A stretch of 40,484 bases of DNA from Gemmatimonadales bacterium (GTDB taxonomy: Bacteria; Gemmatimonadota; Gemmatimonadetes; Palauibacterales; Palauibacteraceae): contig VXMR01000122.1 in assembly GCA_009841005.1 (NCBI GenBank), forward strand, positions 1-40,484. The letters run 5' to 3'. A model generated the notes under the pieces. The model was given only the letters and a program-made list of their open reading frames with translations. It was not told the DNA's origin and ran no database searches. A program made the translations under genes and the position numbers. Positions 1 through 8,644 of the stretch are shown one piece after another (positions within the stretch are counted from its first letter, which is position 1; each line of letters begins with the position of its first letter).

Positions 1-93
1 GGGGGTGGGGGGGGGGCGGGGCGGGGGGGGGGGGCGGGGGGCGCGCGCGGGGCCGCCCCCCCGGCGGGGGGGGCCCCCCCGCGCGCCCCCCCG
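1..93. other. Low-complexity G/C-only stretch, probable contig-end artefact
   Basis: The first 103 bases contain no A and only one T (position 6), in long G runs followed by C runs. The stretch lies where the helix-hairpin-helix part of RadC should continue on the minus strand, but translation there gives only Gly, Pro, Arg and Ala. This looks like poly-G sequencing or consensus error at an assembly edge rather than a biological repeat. A genuine GC microsatellite is possible but less likely. Confidence 0.75.
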
Positions 94-357
94 GGCCGGG
101 CCCACTCCCCCGGTCCGCTCGAGTTCGGCCGGCTCCGCCCGCCCCATCTCCCTCAGCGAGCCGCCGAAGTCGGCCAGCAAACGGCCGGCGACGTCAACGG
201 CGGAACGCCCCGTCGCGCCCGCACCGAGTACGACCGCGAGCAGTTCCGTCGTCGAAAGCGCGTCGGGGCTGAAGCGGCGGAGCCGCTCCCGCGGACGTTC
301 GCTTGCCGGGAGTTCGAGGATCTTCGGAGCCATGCCGTCATGTATCCCGGCGGCCAT
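94..357 (-). CDS. radC: RadC/UPF0758 family protein, N-terminal part (3' end lost)
   Basis: Reading the minus strand from ATG at 357 gives about 88 residues that match the start of RadC family proteins: a [11 protein letters not shown] motif, then [32 protein letters not shown] and the hairpin motif GGVGPA. A second in-frame ATG at 333 (MAPKILELP) is an equally good start. RadC proteins carry this helix-hairpin-helix region followed by a JAB/MPN metal-binding domain of about 120 residues; that second domain is not in the window. The frame is clean up to base 94, where the G/C-only stretch begins. The old link to DNA repair is unproven for the family. It is transcribed divergently from the secreted protein at 476. 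Confidence is high for the family and low for the 3' boundary. Confidence 0.82.
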
Positions 358-466
358 GAATTCCGTCTCAACTCCGGGGTAGCGGGGGGGGTACCGCCAC
401 GAACGCCGGTGGCACGTCAGCGCCATGTCGCGCAAGTTTCGGACCCTTGAAGCCCGGAACCTCAAC

Positions 467-471
467 GGAGG
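467..471 (+). promoter_or_regulatory. Ribosome binding site deciding the start at 476
   Basis: GGAGG lies 4 bases before ATG 476. The upstream in-frame ATG at 425 has no such site and would place 17 polar residues before the signal peptide, so 476 is preferred. Confidence 0.7.
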
Positions 472-475
472 ACCA

Positions 476-1252
476 ATGAAATCAGTCCTGCGCGGTGTCG
501 CCACCGCCACCATCGCTTTCACCTTCGCTCTCCCCGTGGGTGGCCAGACCCTCCTGCGGCTCGACCCGCCGGAGGGTCAGGTATCACGCTACGTCTTCTC
601 CATGGAAATCACGGCGGAGAATCCCATGATGCCCGCGTCGGGTCCGGTGATGACGCTCCGCGTCCATCAGACGCGCACGATCCTGACTGCTACGGACGAG
701 GTCATTCGGGGGCGTACGGCGATCGACTCGGCCGCGATGACGAACGCGATACCCGGCGCCGCTCCTCTCCCGGATCTTTCGGGAAGCGTGTTTGCGGTCG
801 AGATAAACCCGCGCGGCCAGCACGTGAGCACCGTCGCGGAGGAGACCCCCAGTGGTGAAGCGGAGCAGGTGGGGCAGGACCTGGTGGAGGGAGCGGAGTT
901 TTTCTCGCTGCCCGAGGCCGAGGTCGGCACAGGCGATTCATGGACCGAGACGGTGCCCGTGCCTCTTTCGCTGGGCGGACCGGCGCAGACTGCGGACGTG
1001 GGCCTCACATACACCTTGAACAGCATGGAAGATGGGCAGGCGACGATCGCGTTCACGGGGGCCGTGGAATCAAGTCTCGACATGGGAGGGATGTCGGCGA
1101 ATGTCACGGGGGATTTAACCGGGTCCATGGTCGTGGACCTGGCTGAAGGCAGGTACGTGCGCCAGGAAAGCCGGCTCAACGTCGATGTGGTCATGGCCGG
1201 AATGGCGATCCCGACGGAGACGACCACAACGCTGAAACTCGTTGCCGGTTGA
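476..1252 (+). CDS. Secreted beta-rich protein of unknown function (DUF6263-like)
   Basis: This 258-residue protein begins with a clear Sec signal peptide (basic MKSVLRG, a hydrophobic stretch, then LPVGGQ with likely cleavage near GGQ-TLL). The mature part alternates short beta-strand-like segments rich in Thr, Val and Gly. It has a repeated plan of [18 protein letters not shown] near the start and [12 protein letters not shown] in the middle, and ends in a strand [18 protein letters not shown]. That plan resembles DUF6263-type periplasmic proteins, whose role is unknown. No catalytic motif, lipobox or metal site is visible. It stands alone on the plus strand, divergent from radC and convergent with the CocE-type hydrolase that ends at 1301. 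The 48 bases between the convergent stops show no good terminator hairpin. Confidence 0.7.
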   Translation: MKSVLRGVATATIAFTFALPVGGQTLLRLDPPEGQVSRYVFSMEITAENPMMPASGPVMTLRVHQTRTILTATDEVIRGRTAIDSAAMTNAIPGAAPLPDLSGSVFAVEINPRGQHVSTVAEETPSGEAEQVGQDLVEGAEFFSLPEAEVGTGDSWTETVPVPLSLGGPAQTADVGLTYTLNSMEDGQATIAFTGAVESSLDMGGMSANVTGDLTGSMVVDLAEGRYVRQESRLNVDVVMAGMAIPTETTTTLKLVAG

Positions 1253-1300
1253 GAAACGGTCGGTAGCGGATCGAACTCGCTTCCGTCCCTCCGGGTCGGA

Positions 1301-3220
1301 TCAGCCGCCCTTCGTGGGCAGGACGATCCGGGATGCGAAAACGCTGCTTCGCTGGACGGTCCACTCCGGGATGCTCCCGTCGCGGGGATAGCGGAGGAAG
1401 GTGTCCGCGTCGGCGCCGGCGAGCGCAATCCGAATCCGGTGCCCGGTCCGGATCAGGACCGAGGTCGCCCACAGGTCGAAGCTTAACTCCGCAACTTCCC
1501 CGGGCACGAGCGGGAGGGCGTCCGCGCGCGACTCGCTCCGGTGCGGTCCGTACTTCCTGTAGAGCGGAGGATCCTCCGTGACCCCGCGCATGACACCGCG
1601 GAGTTGTCCCTCGGTGATGTACCGCACGGTGCCGTCCGGAGCGACGTCCTCCAGGTAGACGATGAAGGCGCCGTCCGCTTCGGTTGACGCCAGGTACAGA
1701 GTGACGACCGGGTGGCCGGTGATCTCGATGTCGGCGGCGAGCGGGGCGCTCGTCCAGGTCAACAGCTTCTCGTCCTCCTCCCGGCGGTCACCGTACACCA
1801 CGTCGCCGCCTCCGCCGTTCGTGTACCAGCGGTTACTCGTCCCCGTCGTCGCGGTGAAGTCGACCGTGTAGCGGTCCTCTCCCGTTTCCGCGGCGGGGGC
1901 TTCGGTCGAAAGCGCACCGTCCTCGCGGAAGTACCACGCGACGCCATCGAAGCCCTCCGGTGGCCATGTCTCCGTGCGCGTCCAGCGATCGGCGCCCAGC
2001 GTGTAGTAGTGGATCTCGGTCGGAGTTTCCCCGGATCCATCCTCTCTGAGGTGAGCGTCGAAGAACGCGACGAGTTCCTCGAACCGGGCATCGGCGTCGG
2101 GTTGTACGGGCGTGTCCTCCGCCTTGAACGGGTCCGTGTCGTTGCGCGCCCCGTGGTCCCATGGACCGATGAACACCTGTTGGGCGTTGGAGATCGTGTT
2201 GTAGCGGCCGAGAGTGCCGTTCACCGTCCCGGCGTCCTGCCAGCCGACCCGGATGAACATGGCCACACCGGACTCCTCGATCTGTGGGAGATGGCCGGAG
2301 GGGCTGCGGCGGTGTCCGACGTTCGTCTCGCCGTAAGGGCCGAACGGGTCGTCCCGGAACTCGTACTCCAGCGCCGCCTCGAAGGGCACGGTATTCGCCT
2401 GGTGCTCCGCCACCGCGGCGGCGAGCAGCGATCCGTCGAGGTCCGCGTCGATCGGTTTCACGCCGGTGACCCGGCTCTGCACCTCGTCGCAGGCGGCCCC
2501 CATCGCGTCGGACAGGCCGCAGATATCGTTCAGGTCCTGCATGCGCGTGCGGTTCGACCAGTCCTCGAGGAAGCCGACCGTGAGCACGCCGCCGGGGAAG
2601 ATGAGGTGGCCGAAGTTGTCGAAGTCGTTGAAGAGGGGCGCGACCGCCTTCACGGCAGGGTTCCGGTTGACCGCGAGCATCTCGGCCGTGTTCCCCGCGT
2701 AGGAGACCCCGTAGGCGCCCACGCGCCCGTTCGACCAAGGCTGATCCGCGATCCAGTCCGCGACCTCCCCGTAATCCGTGACCTCATCTTCGGCGAGCTC
2801 GAAGCGGCGGATCCCGAACGAGGCCCCGCTTCCCCGCCCATCCACGAGGACGAGCGCGTACCCGGCCCGGTTCCAGCGCTCCGCCTCGGCGAAGTTCGAG
2901 GTTTCCTCGAGGGGGACGCCGACCTCGCCGCGGGCGCGCCAGTAACGGGTCGCCCGCATCATCGCCGGGAGCCGGTCCCCGGGTCGGATGCCTTCGGGGA
3001 GCCACACATCGACGGCGATGCGGACGCCGTCGCGCATGGGGATGTGCAGCGCCTGGTTGCGCGTGAGCGCACTCACCGGACGACCGGTAGCCCGCGCGTC
3101 ATCGCCTGCCGCGGACCTGTCGGCCGGGGCGGCGTCCCCGCAGGCCGCCGCAGCGACCGCCGCCAGTCCCGCGAGACGCCGCCTGGCCGCGCCGACGCCG
3201 CGCCGGCGCCGACGGCTCAC
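1301..3220 (-). CDS. CocE/NonD (peptidase S15) family hydrolase, probable lipoprotein
   Basis: This is an alpha/beta-hydrolase of the X-Pro dipeptidyl-peptidase/cocaine-esterase family, 639 residues from GTG 3220. The start is set by context: GTG overlaps the TGA of the upstream GGT-family gene in a GTGA arrangement, and translation then opens with an Arg-rich n-region and a hydrophobic segment ending AAAACGD (candidate lipid Cys27). The nucleophile elbow GAYGVSYAG gives Ser173. Asp329 in RVGWQDAG and His356 in IGPWDHG complete the expected triad. A C-terminal jelly-roll typical of the family follows (about 430-639, including PLAADIEITGHPVVTLYL). The family cleaves X-Pro dipeptides, esters or amides; the substrate here cannot be read from sequence. 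Coupling to a GGT-family enzyme suggests joint envelope peptide or amide degradation, which is inference. Confidence 0.88.
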   Translation of the reverse strand: MSRRRRRGVGAARRRLAGLAAVAAAACGDAAPADRSAAGDDARATGRPVSALTRNQALHIPMRDGVRIAVDVWLPEGIRPGDRLPAMMRATRYWRARGEVGVPLEETSNFAEAERWNRAGYALVLVDGRGSGASFGIRRFELAEDEVTDYGEVADWIADQPWSNGRVGAYGVSYAGNTAEMLAVNRNPAVKAVAPLFNDFDNFGHLIFPGGVLTVGFLEDWSNRTRMQDLNDICGLSDAMGAACDEVQSRVTGVKPIDADLDGSLLAAAVAEHQANTVPFEAALEYEFRDDPFGPYGETNVGHRRSPSGHLPQIEESGVAMFIRVGWQDAGTVNGTLGRYNTISNAQQVFIGPWDHGARNDTDPFKAEDTPVQPDADARFEELVAFFDAHLREDGSGETPTEIHYYTLGADRWTRTETWPPEGFDGVAWYFREDGALSTEAPAAETGEDRYTVDFTATTGTSNRWYTNGGGGDVVYGDRREEDEKLLTWTSAPLAADIEITGHPVVTLYLASTEADGAFIVYLEDVAPDGTVRYITEGQLRGVMRGVTEDPPLYRKYGPHRSESRADALPLVPGEVAELSFDLWATSVLIRTGHRIRIALAGADADTFLRYPRDGSIPEWTVQRSSVFASRIVLPTKGG

Positions 3221-4956
3221 CAGGCGATCGCGTGGCCGTCGCGGCGTGGATCCGATCCGCCGGCGAGCGCGCCCGTCTCCGCATCCCGGTACACGCCCTG
3301 TACGCCACCGAGGTTGCCCGGCTGGACGAGATTGTGCCCGCGGTCCGCCAACTCTCCGTACACCTCGGGCGGGAAGCCTGCCTCCAGGTACGTGACGGAG
3401 TCCTCCGGAATCGGCGTGAGCCCGCCACCCCGGTTGAGGCACATGCGGGGTGACGCGATCGCGAGCTGCATGTCCATCCCGCCCGCCGTCAGCTTCGTGA
3501 TCACCTGCCCCACGGTCTGCGGGATCGTGTAGCCGCCGGCGGCGCCGACAGCCGCGACGAGATTCCCGTCCTTCATGACCACGCACGGCGTCATCACGCC
3601 CTTTGCCTTCTGGCCTCCCGCGATGTAGTTGACGTGCCCCTCCTCCAGGGAGAAGCCGAACATGTGGCCGTTGTTGAGGAAGATCCCCGTGTCGCCCGCG
3701 ATCACGCCGCTCCCGTAGAGCGCGACGAGAGACTGGGTGAAGGCGACGGCGTTCCCCCAGCGGTCGGCGGAAGAGAGGCTCGTCGTCCCGAAGAACGGGA
3801 GCGGGGCGCCCGAGAAGGAGGCGATGCGGGCGGGATCGATCGTCGCCCGCTGTTCGTCCGCGTATTCCTTCGAGATGAGCATGTCGACCGGGATCTCCGC
3901 GTCTTCGTTCCCCGTGTTGTACCGTTCGTCGTCGATCAGAGCGAGCCGGTTCGCCTCAAGCCACAGGTGGGCGAACTCGGAGCTGTAGAGATCCATGTTC
4001 GTGAGATCGAAGCCGTCCATGATGTTGAGCGCCTGGAACATCGTCATCCCGCACGACCCCGGCGGCATGGCGTACAGATCGTGCCCCTGGAAGGTCGTCG
4101 TGATGGGCTCTCTCCATGCAACCTCATAGCCCTCGAGATCGGCCTTCGTCATGTGGCCGCCGTTCTCGGCGAGGAAGGCGACGATGCGGTCTCCGATCTC
4201 GCCCATGTAGAAGTCATCCGCGCCTTCGCGGGCGAGCCGGCGCATGCTGGCGGCGAGTTCGGGCTGCCTGATGATCTCGCCCATCCGCGGCGGACGGCCG
4301 TTCGGGAACATGATCCGGGTGCTGGATGGGAACCTTCCGAGCTTGTCCGCGCTGCCGTTGGTGTGAAGCGCGTCGAACTTCGAGACGACGAAGCCGTCCT
4401 CGGCGAGCTGGATCGCGGGCTCGAACACGTCGCCGAGGCTCATCGTCCCGTAGCGTTCGAGGACGGCGGCCCAGCCCTTGAAGGCGCCGGGCACGATCGG
4501 CGCGCGGTACCCCATCTCGACATCATCCGGCGTGATCGTGCTCGCGGAGGAGGCCGCCGGCGCCCGGCCGAGCGCGTCGAGTCCGACGACCCGGTTCTCT
4601 TCCGCCAGGTAGATGAGCATGAAGCCGCCGAAGCCGCCGAGCCCGGACATGTAGGGTTCGGAGACGTTGAGCGTGGCGGAGGCGGCGACGATGGCGTCGA
4701 TCGCGTTTCCGCCCTGCATCATGATTGTCGTGCCGGCGAGCGAGGCGTAGTAGTCGGCCGCGGCCGTGACGCCCCGTCGGCCCCAGACGGTGCCGTGCGC
4801 GGGGCCGAGTAGGCCCGGCACGTTCGAGTCCTGGGCGGGACCCCATTGTCCGATCCCGTCGGGGGGCGCGGCGGCCGTCTCGGGAGCGCGGCAGGCGATC
4901 AGGCCGGATCCGGCGGCGGCCGCGGCGGAGGTGGCGAGGAAGTCACGGCGCTTCAT
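3217..4956 (-). CDS. Gamma-glutamyltransferase-family Ntn-hydrolase, paralogue 1
   Basis: This 579-residue GGT-fold enzyme starts at ATG 4956, with AGGAG seven bases upstream. The N-terminus has a Tat signature (RRDFLAT) followed by lipobox LIAC, so it is probably a Tat-exported lipoprotein anchored by Cys22. The large-subunit region has GGFGGFMLIYL (near 107-117) and PPGSCGM (298-304). The predicted autocleavage site is FFG-TTSLSSADRWGNAV with nucleophile Thr391, and the oxyanion pair is GAAGGYTI (Gly474-475). Glutamate-binding residues known from E. coli GGT are replaced: the DFREMAP Arg region reads DALGRAP, LNNQMDD reads LNNGHMF, and SSMTP reads GVMTP. I therefore doubt gamma-glutamyl specificity. 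It is closely similar to the paralogues starting at 6841 and 10384, and its stop codon overlaps the start of the CocE-type gene. Confidence 0.9.
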   Translation of the reverse strand: MKRRDFLATSAAAAAGSGLIACRAPETAAAPPDGIGQWGPAQDSNVPGLLGPAHGTVWGRRGVTAAADYYASLAGTTIMMQGGNAIDAIVAASATLNVSEPYMSGLGGFGGFMLIYLAEENRVVGLDALGRAPAASSASTITPDDVEMGYRAPIVPGAFKGWAAVLERYGTMSLGDVFEPAIQLAEDGFVVSKFDALHTNGSADKLGRFPSSTRIMFPNGRPPRMGEIIRQPELAASMRRLAREGADDFYMGEIGDRIVAFLAENGGHMTKADLEGYEVAWREPITTTFQGHDLYAMPPGSCGMTMFQALNIMDGFDLTNMDLYSSEFAHLWLEANRLALIDDERYNTGNEDAEIPVDMLISKEYADEQRATIDPARIASFSGAPLPFFGTTSLSSADRWGNAVAFTQSLVALYGSGVIAGDTGIFLNNGHMFGFSLEEGHVNYIAGGQKAKGVMTPCVVMKDGNLVAAVGAAGGYTIPQTVGQVITKLTAGGMDMQLAIASPRMCLNRGGGLTPIPEDSVTYLEAGFPPEVYGELADRGHNLVQPGNLGGVQGVYRDAETGALAGGSDPRRDGHAIAW

Positions 4957-4996
4957 GGTTCGACTCCTGGGCAAGAGGAGCGTATCGCGGACCCTG

Positions 4997-5026
4997 ATCC
5001 TAGGCCGCGGGTTACCCCCCGCTCAA
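4997..5026 (-). promoter_or_regulatory. Promoter of GGT-family paralogue 1
   Basis: The minus strand reads TTGAGC (5026-5021), an 18-base spacer and TAGGAT (5002-4997), about 40 bases before ATG 4956. The same arrangement occurs before both other paralogues. Confidence 0.6.
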
Positions 5027-5098
5027 GACCTCGACCGCGGCGTTCACCGGCGGCCGGGGTGCGAGCCGACTCTTCCGTACCGGGCTACGGCGTGACCG

Positions 5099-6841
5099 TC
5101 ACCAGGCGATGGCGTGACCGTCCCGGCGCGGGTCGGATCCGCCGGCGAGGGCGCCGGTCTCGGCGTCGCGGTACACGCCCTGCACGCCGCCGGGGTTTCC
5201 GGGCTCGGCCAGATTGTGGCCCCGGTCCTCGAGCTCGTCGTACACCTCGGGCGGGAAGCCCGCCTCCAGGTACGTGACGGAGTCCTCCGGGATCGGCGTA
5301 CGTCCGCCGCCCCGGTTGAGGCACATGCGCGGCGAGGCGATCGCGAGTTGGATGTCCATCCCGCCGGCGGTGAGCTTCGTGATCACCTGCCCCACCGTCT
5401 GCGGGATGGTGTAGCCGCCGGCGGCACCCACGGCCGCGACGAGGTTGCCGTCCTTCATGACGACGCACGGCGTCATCACCCCCTTCGCCTTCTGGCCGCC
5501 CTCCAGGTGGTTCACGTGCCCTTCCTCGAGCACGAAGCCGAAGGTGTGGCCGTTGTTGAGGAAGATGCCGGTATCGCCGGCGATCACGCCGCTCCCGTAG
5601 CCGCTCACGAGCGACTGCGTGAAGGCGACGGCGTTCCCCCAGCGGTCCGCCGAAGAGAGGCTGGTCGTCCCGAAGAAGGGGAGCGGAGCCCCGGCGAAGG
5701 AGGCGATGCGCGCGGGGTCGATCCTTGCCCGCTGCTCGTCCGCGTATTCCTTCGAGATGATCATGTCCACGGGGATCTCGACGTCTTCCTTCCCCGTGTT
5801 GTAGCGGTCATCGTCGATGAGGGCGAGCCGGTACGCCTCGAGCCAGAGGTGCGCGAACTCGGAGCCGTAGAGGTCCATGTTCGCGAGATCGAAGCCGTCC
5901 ATGATGTTGAGCGCCTGGAACATCGACATCCCGCACGACCCCGGCGGCATCGCGTACAGATCGTGTCCCTGGAAGGTCGTCGTGATCGGCTCCTTCCAGG
6001 TGACATCGTACGACTCCAGATCGCCCATCGTCATGTGACCGCCGTTCTCGGCGAGGAAGGAGACGACGCGCTCGCCGATCTCTCCCATGTAGAAGTCGTC
6101 CGCGCCCTCCCGGGCGAGTCGGCGCATGCTCGCGGCGAGGTCGGGCTGCCTGATGATCTCGCCCATGCGCGGCGGACGGCCGTTCGGGAACATGACGCGC
6201 GTCGTCGACGGGAACTGACCCAGCTTCTCGGCGGCGGCGCCGTTCGTGTGAATCTCGTCGAAGCGCGAGACGACGAACCCGTCCTCGGCGAGCCGGATCG
6301 CGGGCTCGAACACGTCGCCGAGGCTCATCGTCCCGTAGCGTTCGAGGACGGCGGCCCAGCCCTTGAAGGCGCCGGGCACGATGGGTGCCTTGTAGCCTTC
6401 CGCGAAGTCGTCGAGCGTCATCGTTTCCGGGGACGAGGCGGCCGGCGACTTGCCGAGCGCGTCGAGTCCGACGACCCGGTTCTCCTCGGCCAGGTAGATG
6501 AGCATGAAACCGCCGAAGCCCCCGATCCCGGACATGTAGGGCTCGGAGACGTTCAGCATGGCGGAGGCGGCCACGATCGCGTCCACCGCGTTCCCGCCCT
6601 GCATCATGATCGTGGTGCCGGCAAGGGAGGCGTAGTAGTCGGCAGCGGCCGTTACTCCCCGCGCGCCCCACACCGCCCGGTGCGCGGGTCCGAGCAGGCC
6701 CGGTACGTTCGAATCGCCGGCCGGGCCCCACTGCCCGCTGGCGGCGGTGGCGGCACCCGCGGTCTCGGGAGGCCTGCATCCGATGAGACTCGATCCGGCG
6801 GCGGCGGCAGCGGAGGTGGCGAGGAAGTCTCGGCGCTTCAT
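5099..6841 (-). CDS. Gamma-glutamyltransferase-family Ntn-hydrolase, paralogue 2
   Basis: At 580 residues from ATG 6841, this is a close paralogue of the gene ending at 3217, differing by scattered substitutions and one extra residue in the AAAEKLG region. It has the same Tat motif RRDFLAT and a lipobox ending at Cys22 (SLIGC). The predicted nucleophile is the first Thr of FFG-TTSLSSADRWG, about residue 392, followed by GDTGIFLNNG, KGVMTP and GAAGGYTI. The Arg that binds the substrate carboxylate in GGT is absent (DALGKSP), as are the Asp of NNQMDD and the Ser pair of SSMTP. The last 30 or so residues are almost identical to paralogue 1, ending GGSDPRRDGHAIAW, as expected after recent duplication or gene conversion. 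It has its own promoter, and 142 bases separate its stop from the start of paralogue 1. Confidence 0.9.
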   Translation of the reverse strand: MKRRDFLATSAAAAAGSSLIGCRPPETAGAATAASGQWGPAGDSNVPGLLGPAHRAVWGARGVTAAADYYASLAGTTIMMQGGNAVDAIVAASAMLNVSEPYMSGIGGFGGFMLIYLAEENRVVGLDALGKSPAASSPETMTLDDFAEGYKAPIVPGAFKGWAAVLERYGTMSLGDVFEPAIRLAEDGFVVSRFDEIHTNGAAAEKLGQFPSTTRVMFPNGRPPRMGEIIRQPDLAASMRRLAREGADDFYMGEIGERVVSFLAENGGHMTMGDLESYDVTWKEPITTTFQGHDLYAMPPGSCGMSMFQALNIMDGFDLANMDLYGSEFAHLWLEAYRLALIDDDRYNTGKEDVEIPVDMIISKEYADEQRARIDPARIASFAGAPLPFFGTTSLSSADRWGNAVAFTQSLVSGYGSGVIAGDTGIFLNNGHTFGFVLEEGHVNHLEGGQKAKGVMTPCVVMKDGNLVAAVGAAGGYTIPQTVGQVITKLTAGGMDIQLAIASPRMCLNRGGGRTPIPEDSVTYLEAGFPPEVYDELEDRGHNLAEPGNPGGVQGVYRDAETGALAGGSDPRRDGHAIAW

Positions 6842-6877
6842 GGCTCGGCTCCTGGGCAGGGGGGATCGCAGACCTTG

Positions 6878-6907
6878 ATCCTAGACCCCGGGTCGCTCGT
6901 CGCTCAA
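6878..6907 (-). promoter_or_regulatory. Promoter of GGT-family paralogue 2
   Basis: The minus strand reads TTGAGC (6907-6902), an 18-base spacer and TAGGAT (6883-6878). Elements and spacing match the promoter of paralogue 1, and the leader down to AGGAG is also largely conserved. Confidence 0.6.
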
Positions 6908-7020
6908 GACCCGGCACGCGGCGGCGGGAACCCGCGCAATAGCCGCACGACTCCCGCCTATGGGCTATCGTAGACGGCATCCTCCTCGCCCATGAAGTCC
7001 CGGAGAAAGGGCCATCGCAC

Positions 7021-8598
7021 GTGAACGACCCCGTCATCGCCGACCCGCGCCGCCCCGAAGGTACGGTCATCGCCGCCCTCCGTGGCCTTGAGGGACGCGC
7101 CACCCTGGGCGATGTCGTCTCCGCCACCGGATTGCCGGACCACGAGGCCGAGGTCACCCTCCGGTCTCTCCTGGAGACGCACCGCGGCCACCTCGAGGTC
7201 TCCGATTCGGGCGACCTCCTCTACCGGTTCGATCCCTCGCTCATCGAGCGGGACGCGGAGCTGTTCTGGGCCCGCTTCCGCAGAATCGCCTGGTCGGCCT
7301 TCAAGGTCGGCTTCAAGATCTGGACGGCGGTCATGCTGGTCGCTTACTTCGTCGTCTTCGTCGTGATCCTGATCGCGCTGATGACCGCCAACCGTGACGG
7401 CCGCGGCTCCGGGGGACGCCGGGGCTTCAGCCTGGGGGACCTCTTCATCCTCCACTGGCTGCTCGGAGGACGCGGGTGGGACCGAAGGGGCCTCTACTAC
7501 GGCGATCACCATGCCAGGCGGCTCCCGAAGGACGCCCGCCCGCCCTTCTACAAGAAGGTCTTCGCCTTCATCTTCGGCCCCGAGGAGCCCAGGCCGACGC
7601 AGCTCCAGAAGGATCGCACGGTCGTCCAGCTGATCCAGGCGCGGAAGGGCGTCCTGACGTCGTCGGAGCTGATTGAGCACACCGGCCTGTCGATCGACGA
7701 CGCCGTCGAAGAGATGGGACGACTTACGGGGGCCTACGGAGGCGACCCGCGGGTTTCGGACGCGGGCGAGGTCGTGTACGCCTTCCCCGAGCTGATGAAG
7801 AGCGCTCATGGGGCGGTCCGGGCGCGAGAGCCGAAACCGGCATGGATGCGGCTGGAGTACCCCAAGAAGCTGACGGGCAACAGCGGCGGGGCCAACGTCG
7901 GCATCGGCGCCATGAACGGCTTCAACCTGGCGATGGCGAGCGTGCTCGGGCTGCCCTCGTCTTTGGATCCGGTCACCTTTTATGGGCTGGGCGTCGTGCC
8001 GTTCGCCTTCAGCAGCCTCTTCTTCGCGATCCCCATCGTCCGCTCGTTGTCGCTGGCGGGGGAGAACCGTGCGCGCATGCGGCGCAACGTGCGGCGGCTG
8101 CTCGTGGGGCTGGTCTACTCGCGCAGCGTCGAGACCGTCCGGCGGGTCGCGGCCGCCGACGCGATCCGCCACGTGACGCGCGCACTCGCGGACCGGCAGG
8201 TATCGCCGAAGCTGGTCCTGACGGAGCTGGAGCGGCTGGCGGCCGAGTTCGGCGCGGAGGTGGAGGCGGAAGATGAAGGGTTCAGGTATCGGTTCCCCGC
8301 GATCCGCGAGACCTTCGTCGAGGCGGAGTTCATGCGGCGCCGGCTGAAGCTCCAGGAGCAGCGTCTCGGCCCCATCGTCTACGCCACCTCCGACACGGCC
8401 GCCGAGGCATCGCAACGGGACATGGACGCCTTCGACCGCGAACTCGAAGGAGCCCGACTCGATCTCTCCCGCTACCTCCCGTCCCCCACCCAGGTCGGCT
8501 TCGAGGAGGATTTCGAGGTGGTCATGCACCCGGCCCCTGCGACGCCGAGCGGGACGATCGGTCGGCGCCGGCCACCCCGGCGCGGATCTCCTCCCTGA
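7021..8598 (+). CDS. Membrane protein with three winged-helix-like repeats, function unknown
   Basis: This 525-residue protein starts at GTG 7021, with a GGAG/AAAGG-type purine run upstream. It has three similar modules of about 60 residues, each helical with a hairpin ending in a related Gly-x-x-Tyr-x-Phe signature: 12-72 (SDSGDLLYRF), 199-257 (SDAGEVVYAF) and about 361-427 (EDEGFRYRF). These look like winged-helix domains. A strongly hydrophobic helix (about 97-122) separates modules 1 and 2. Two more hydrophobic segments (about 299-332) separate modules 2 and 3. A Gly/Arg-rich linker with GGRGWDRRGLYYGDHH follows the first membrane helix. The C-terminal 100 residues are charged and helical, then Pro/Arg-rich. 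It lies divergent from paralogue 2 and convergent with paralogue 3. I do not recognise a named family, and a membrane-bound regulatory role is only a guess. Confidence 0.75.
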   Translation: MNDPVIADPRRPEGTVIAALRGLEGRATLGDVVSATGLPDHEAEVTLRSLLETHRGHLEVSDSGDLLYRFDPSLIERDAELFWARFRRIAWSAFKVGFKIWTAVMLVAYFVVFVVILIALMTANRDGRGSGGRRGFSLGDLFILHWLLGGRGWDRRGLYYGDHHARRLPKDARPPFYKKVFAFIFGPEEPRPTQLQKDRTVVQLIQARKGVLTSSELIEHTGLSIDDAVEEMGRLTGAYGGDPRVSDAGEVVYAFPELMKSAHGAVRAREPKPAWMRLEYPKKLTGNSGGANVGIGAMNGFNLAMASVLGLPSSLDPVTFYGLGVVPFAFSSLFFAIPIVRSLSLAGENRARMRRNVRRLLVGLVYSRSVETVRRVAAADAIRHVTRALADRQVSPKLVLTELERLAAEFGAEVEAEDEGFRYRFPAIRETFVEAEFMRRRLKLQEQRLGPIVYATSDTAAEASQRDMDAFDRELEGARLDLSRYLPSPTQVGFEEDFEVVMHPAPATPSGTIGRRRPPRRGSPP

Positions 8599-8606
8599 TC
8601 CCGTCA

Positions 8607-8620
8607 GCCGCCCCCGCGGC
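8607..8620. terminator. Small hairpin between convergent genes
   Basis: GCCGC, CCCC loop, GCGGC sits in the 46-base gap between the convergent stops at 8598 and 8645. The stem is only 5 bp and no U tract follows, so a terminator role is tentative. Confidence 0.25.
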
Positions 8621-8644
8621 CTGCGACCCGAGCGATTATCCCTG

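Noticed and set aside
5091..5101. GTGACcGTCAC palindrome just before the stop of GGT paralogue 2
   Set aside because: Arms of 5 bases and a partial repeat within coding sequence nearby are expected by chance in this base composition.
5114..6973. Long plus-strand reading frame opposite GGT paralogue 2
   Set aside because: It mirrors a well-supported gene, its translation is Arg/Val/His-rich low-complexity sequence, and similar frames occur opposite the other paralogue (8717-10522). High GC removes stop codons on the opposite strand.
6932..6975. ATAGCC...GGCTAT inverted repeat upstream of the gene at 7021
   Set aside because: Short arms and a long spacer, no clear promoter elements around it, and no second copy. 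Not enough to call an operator.
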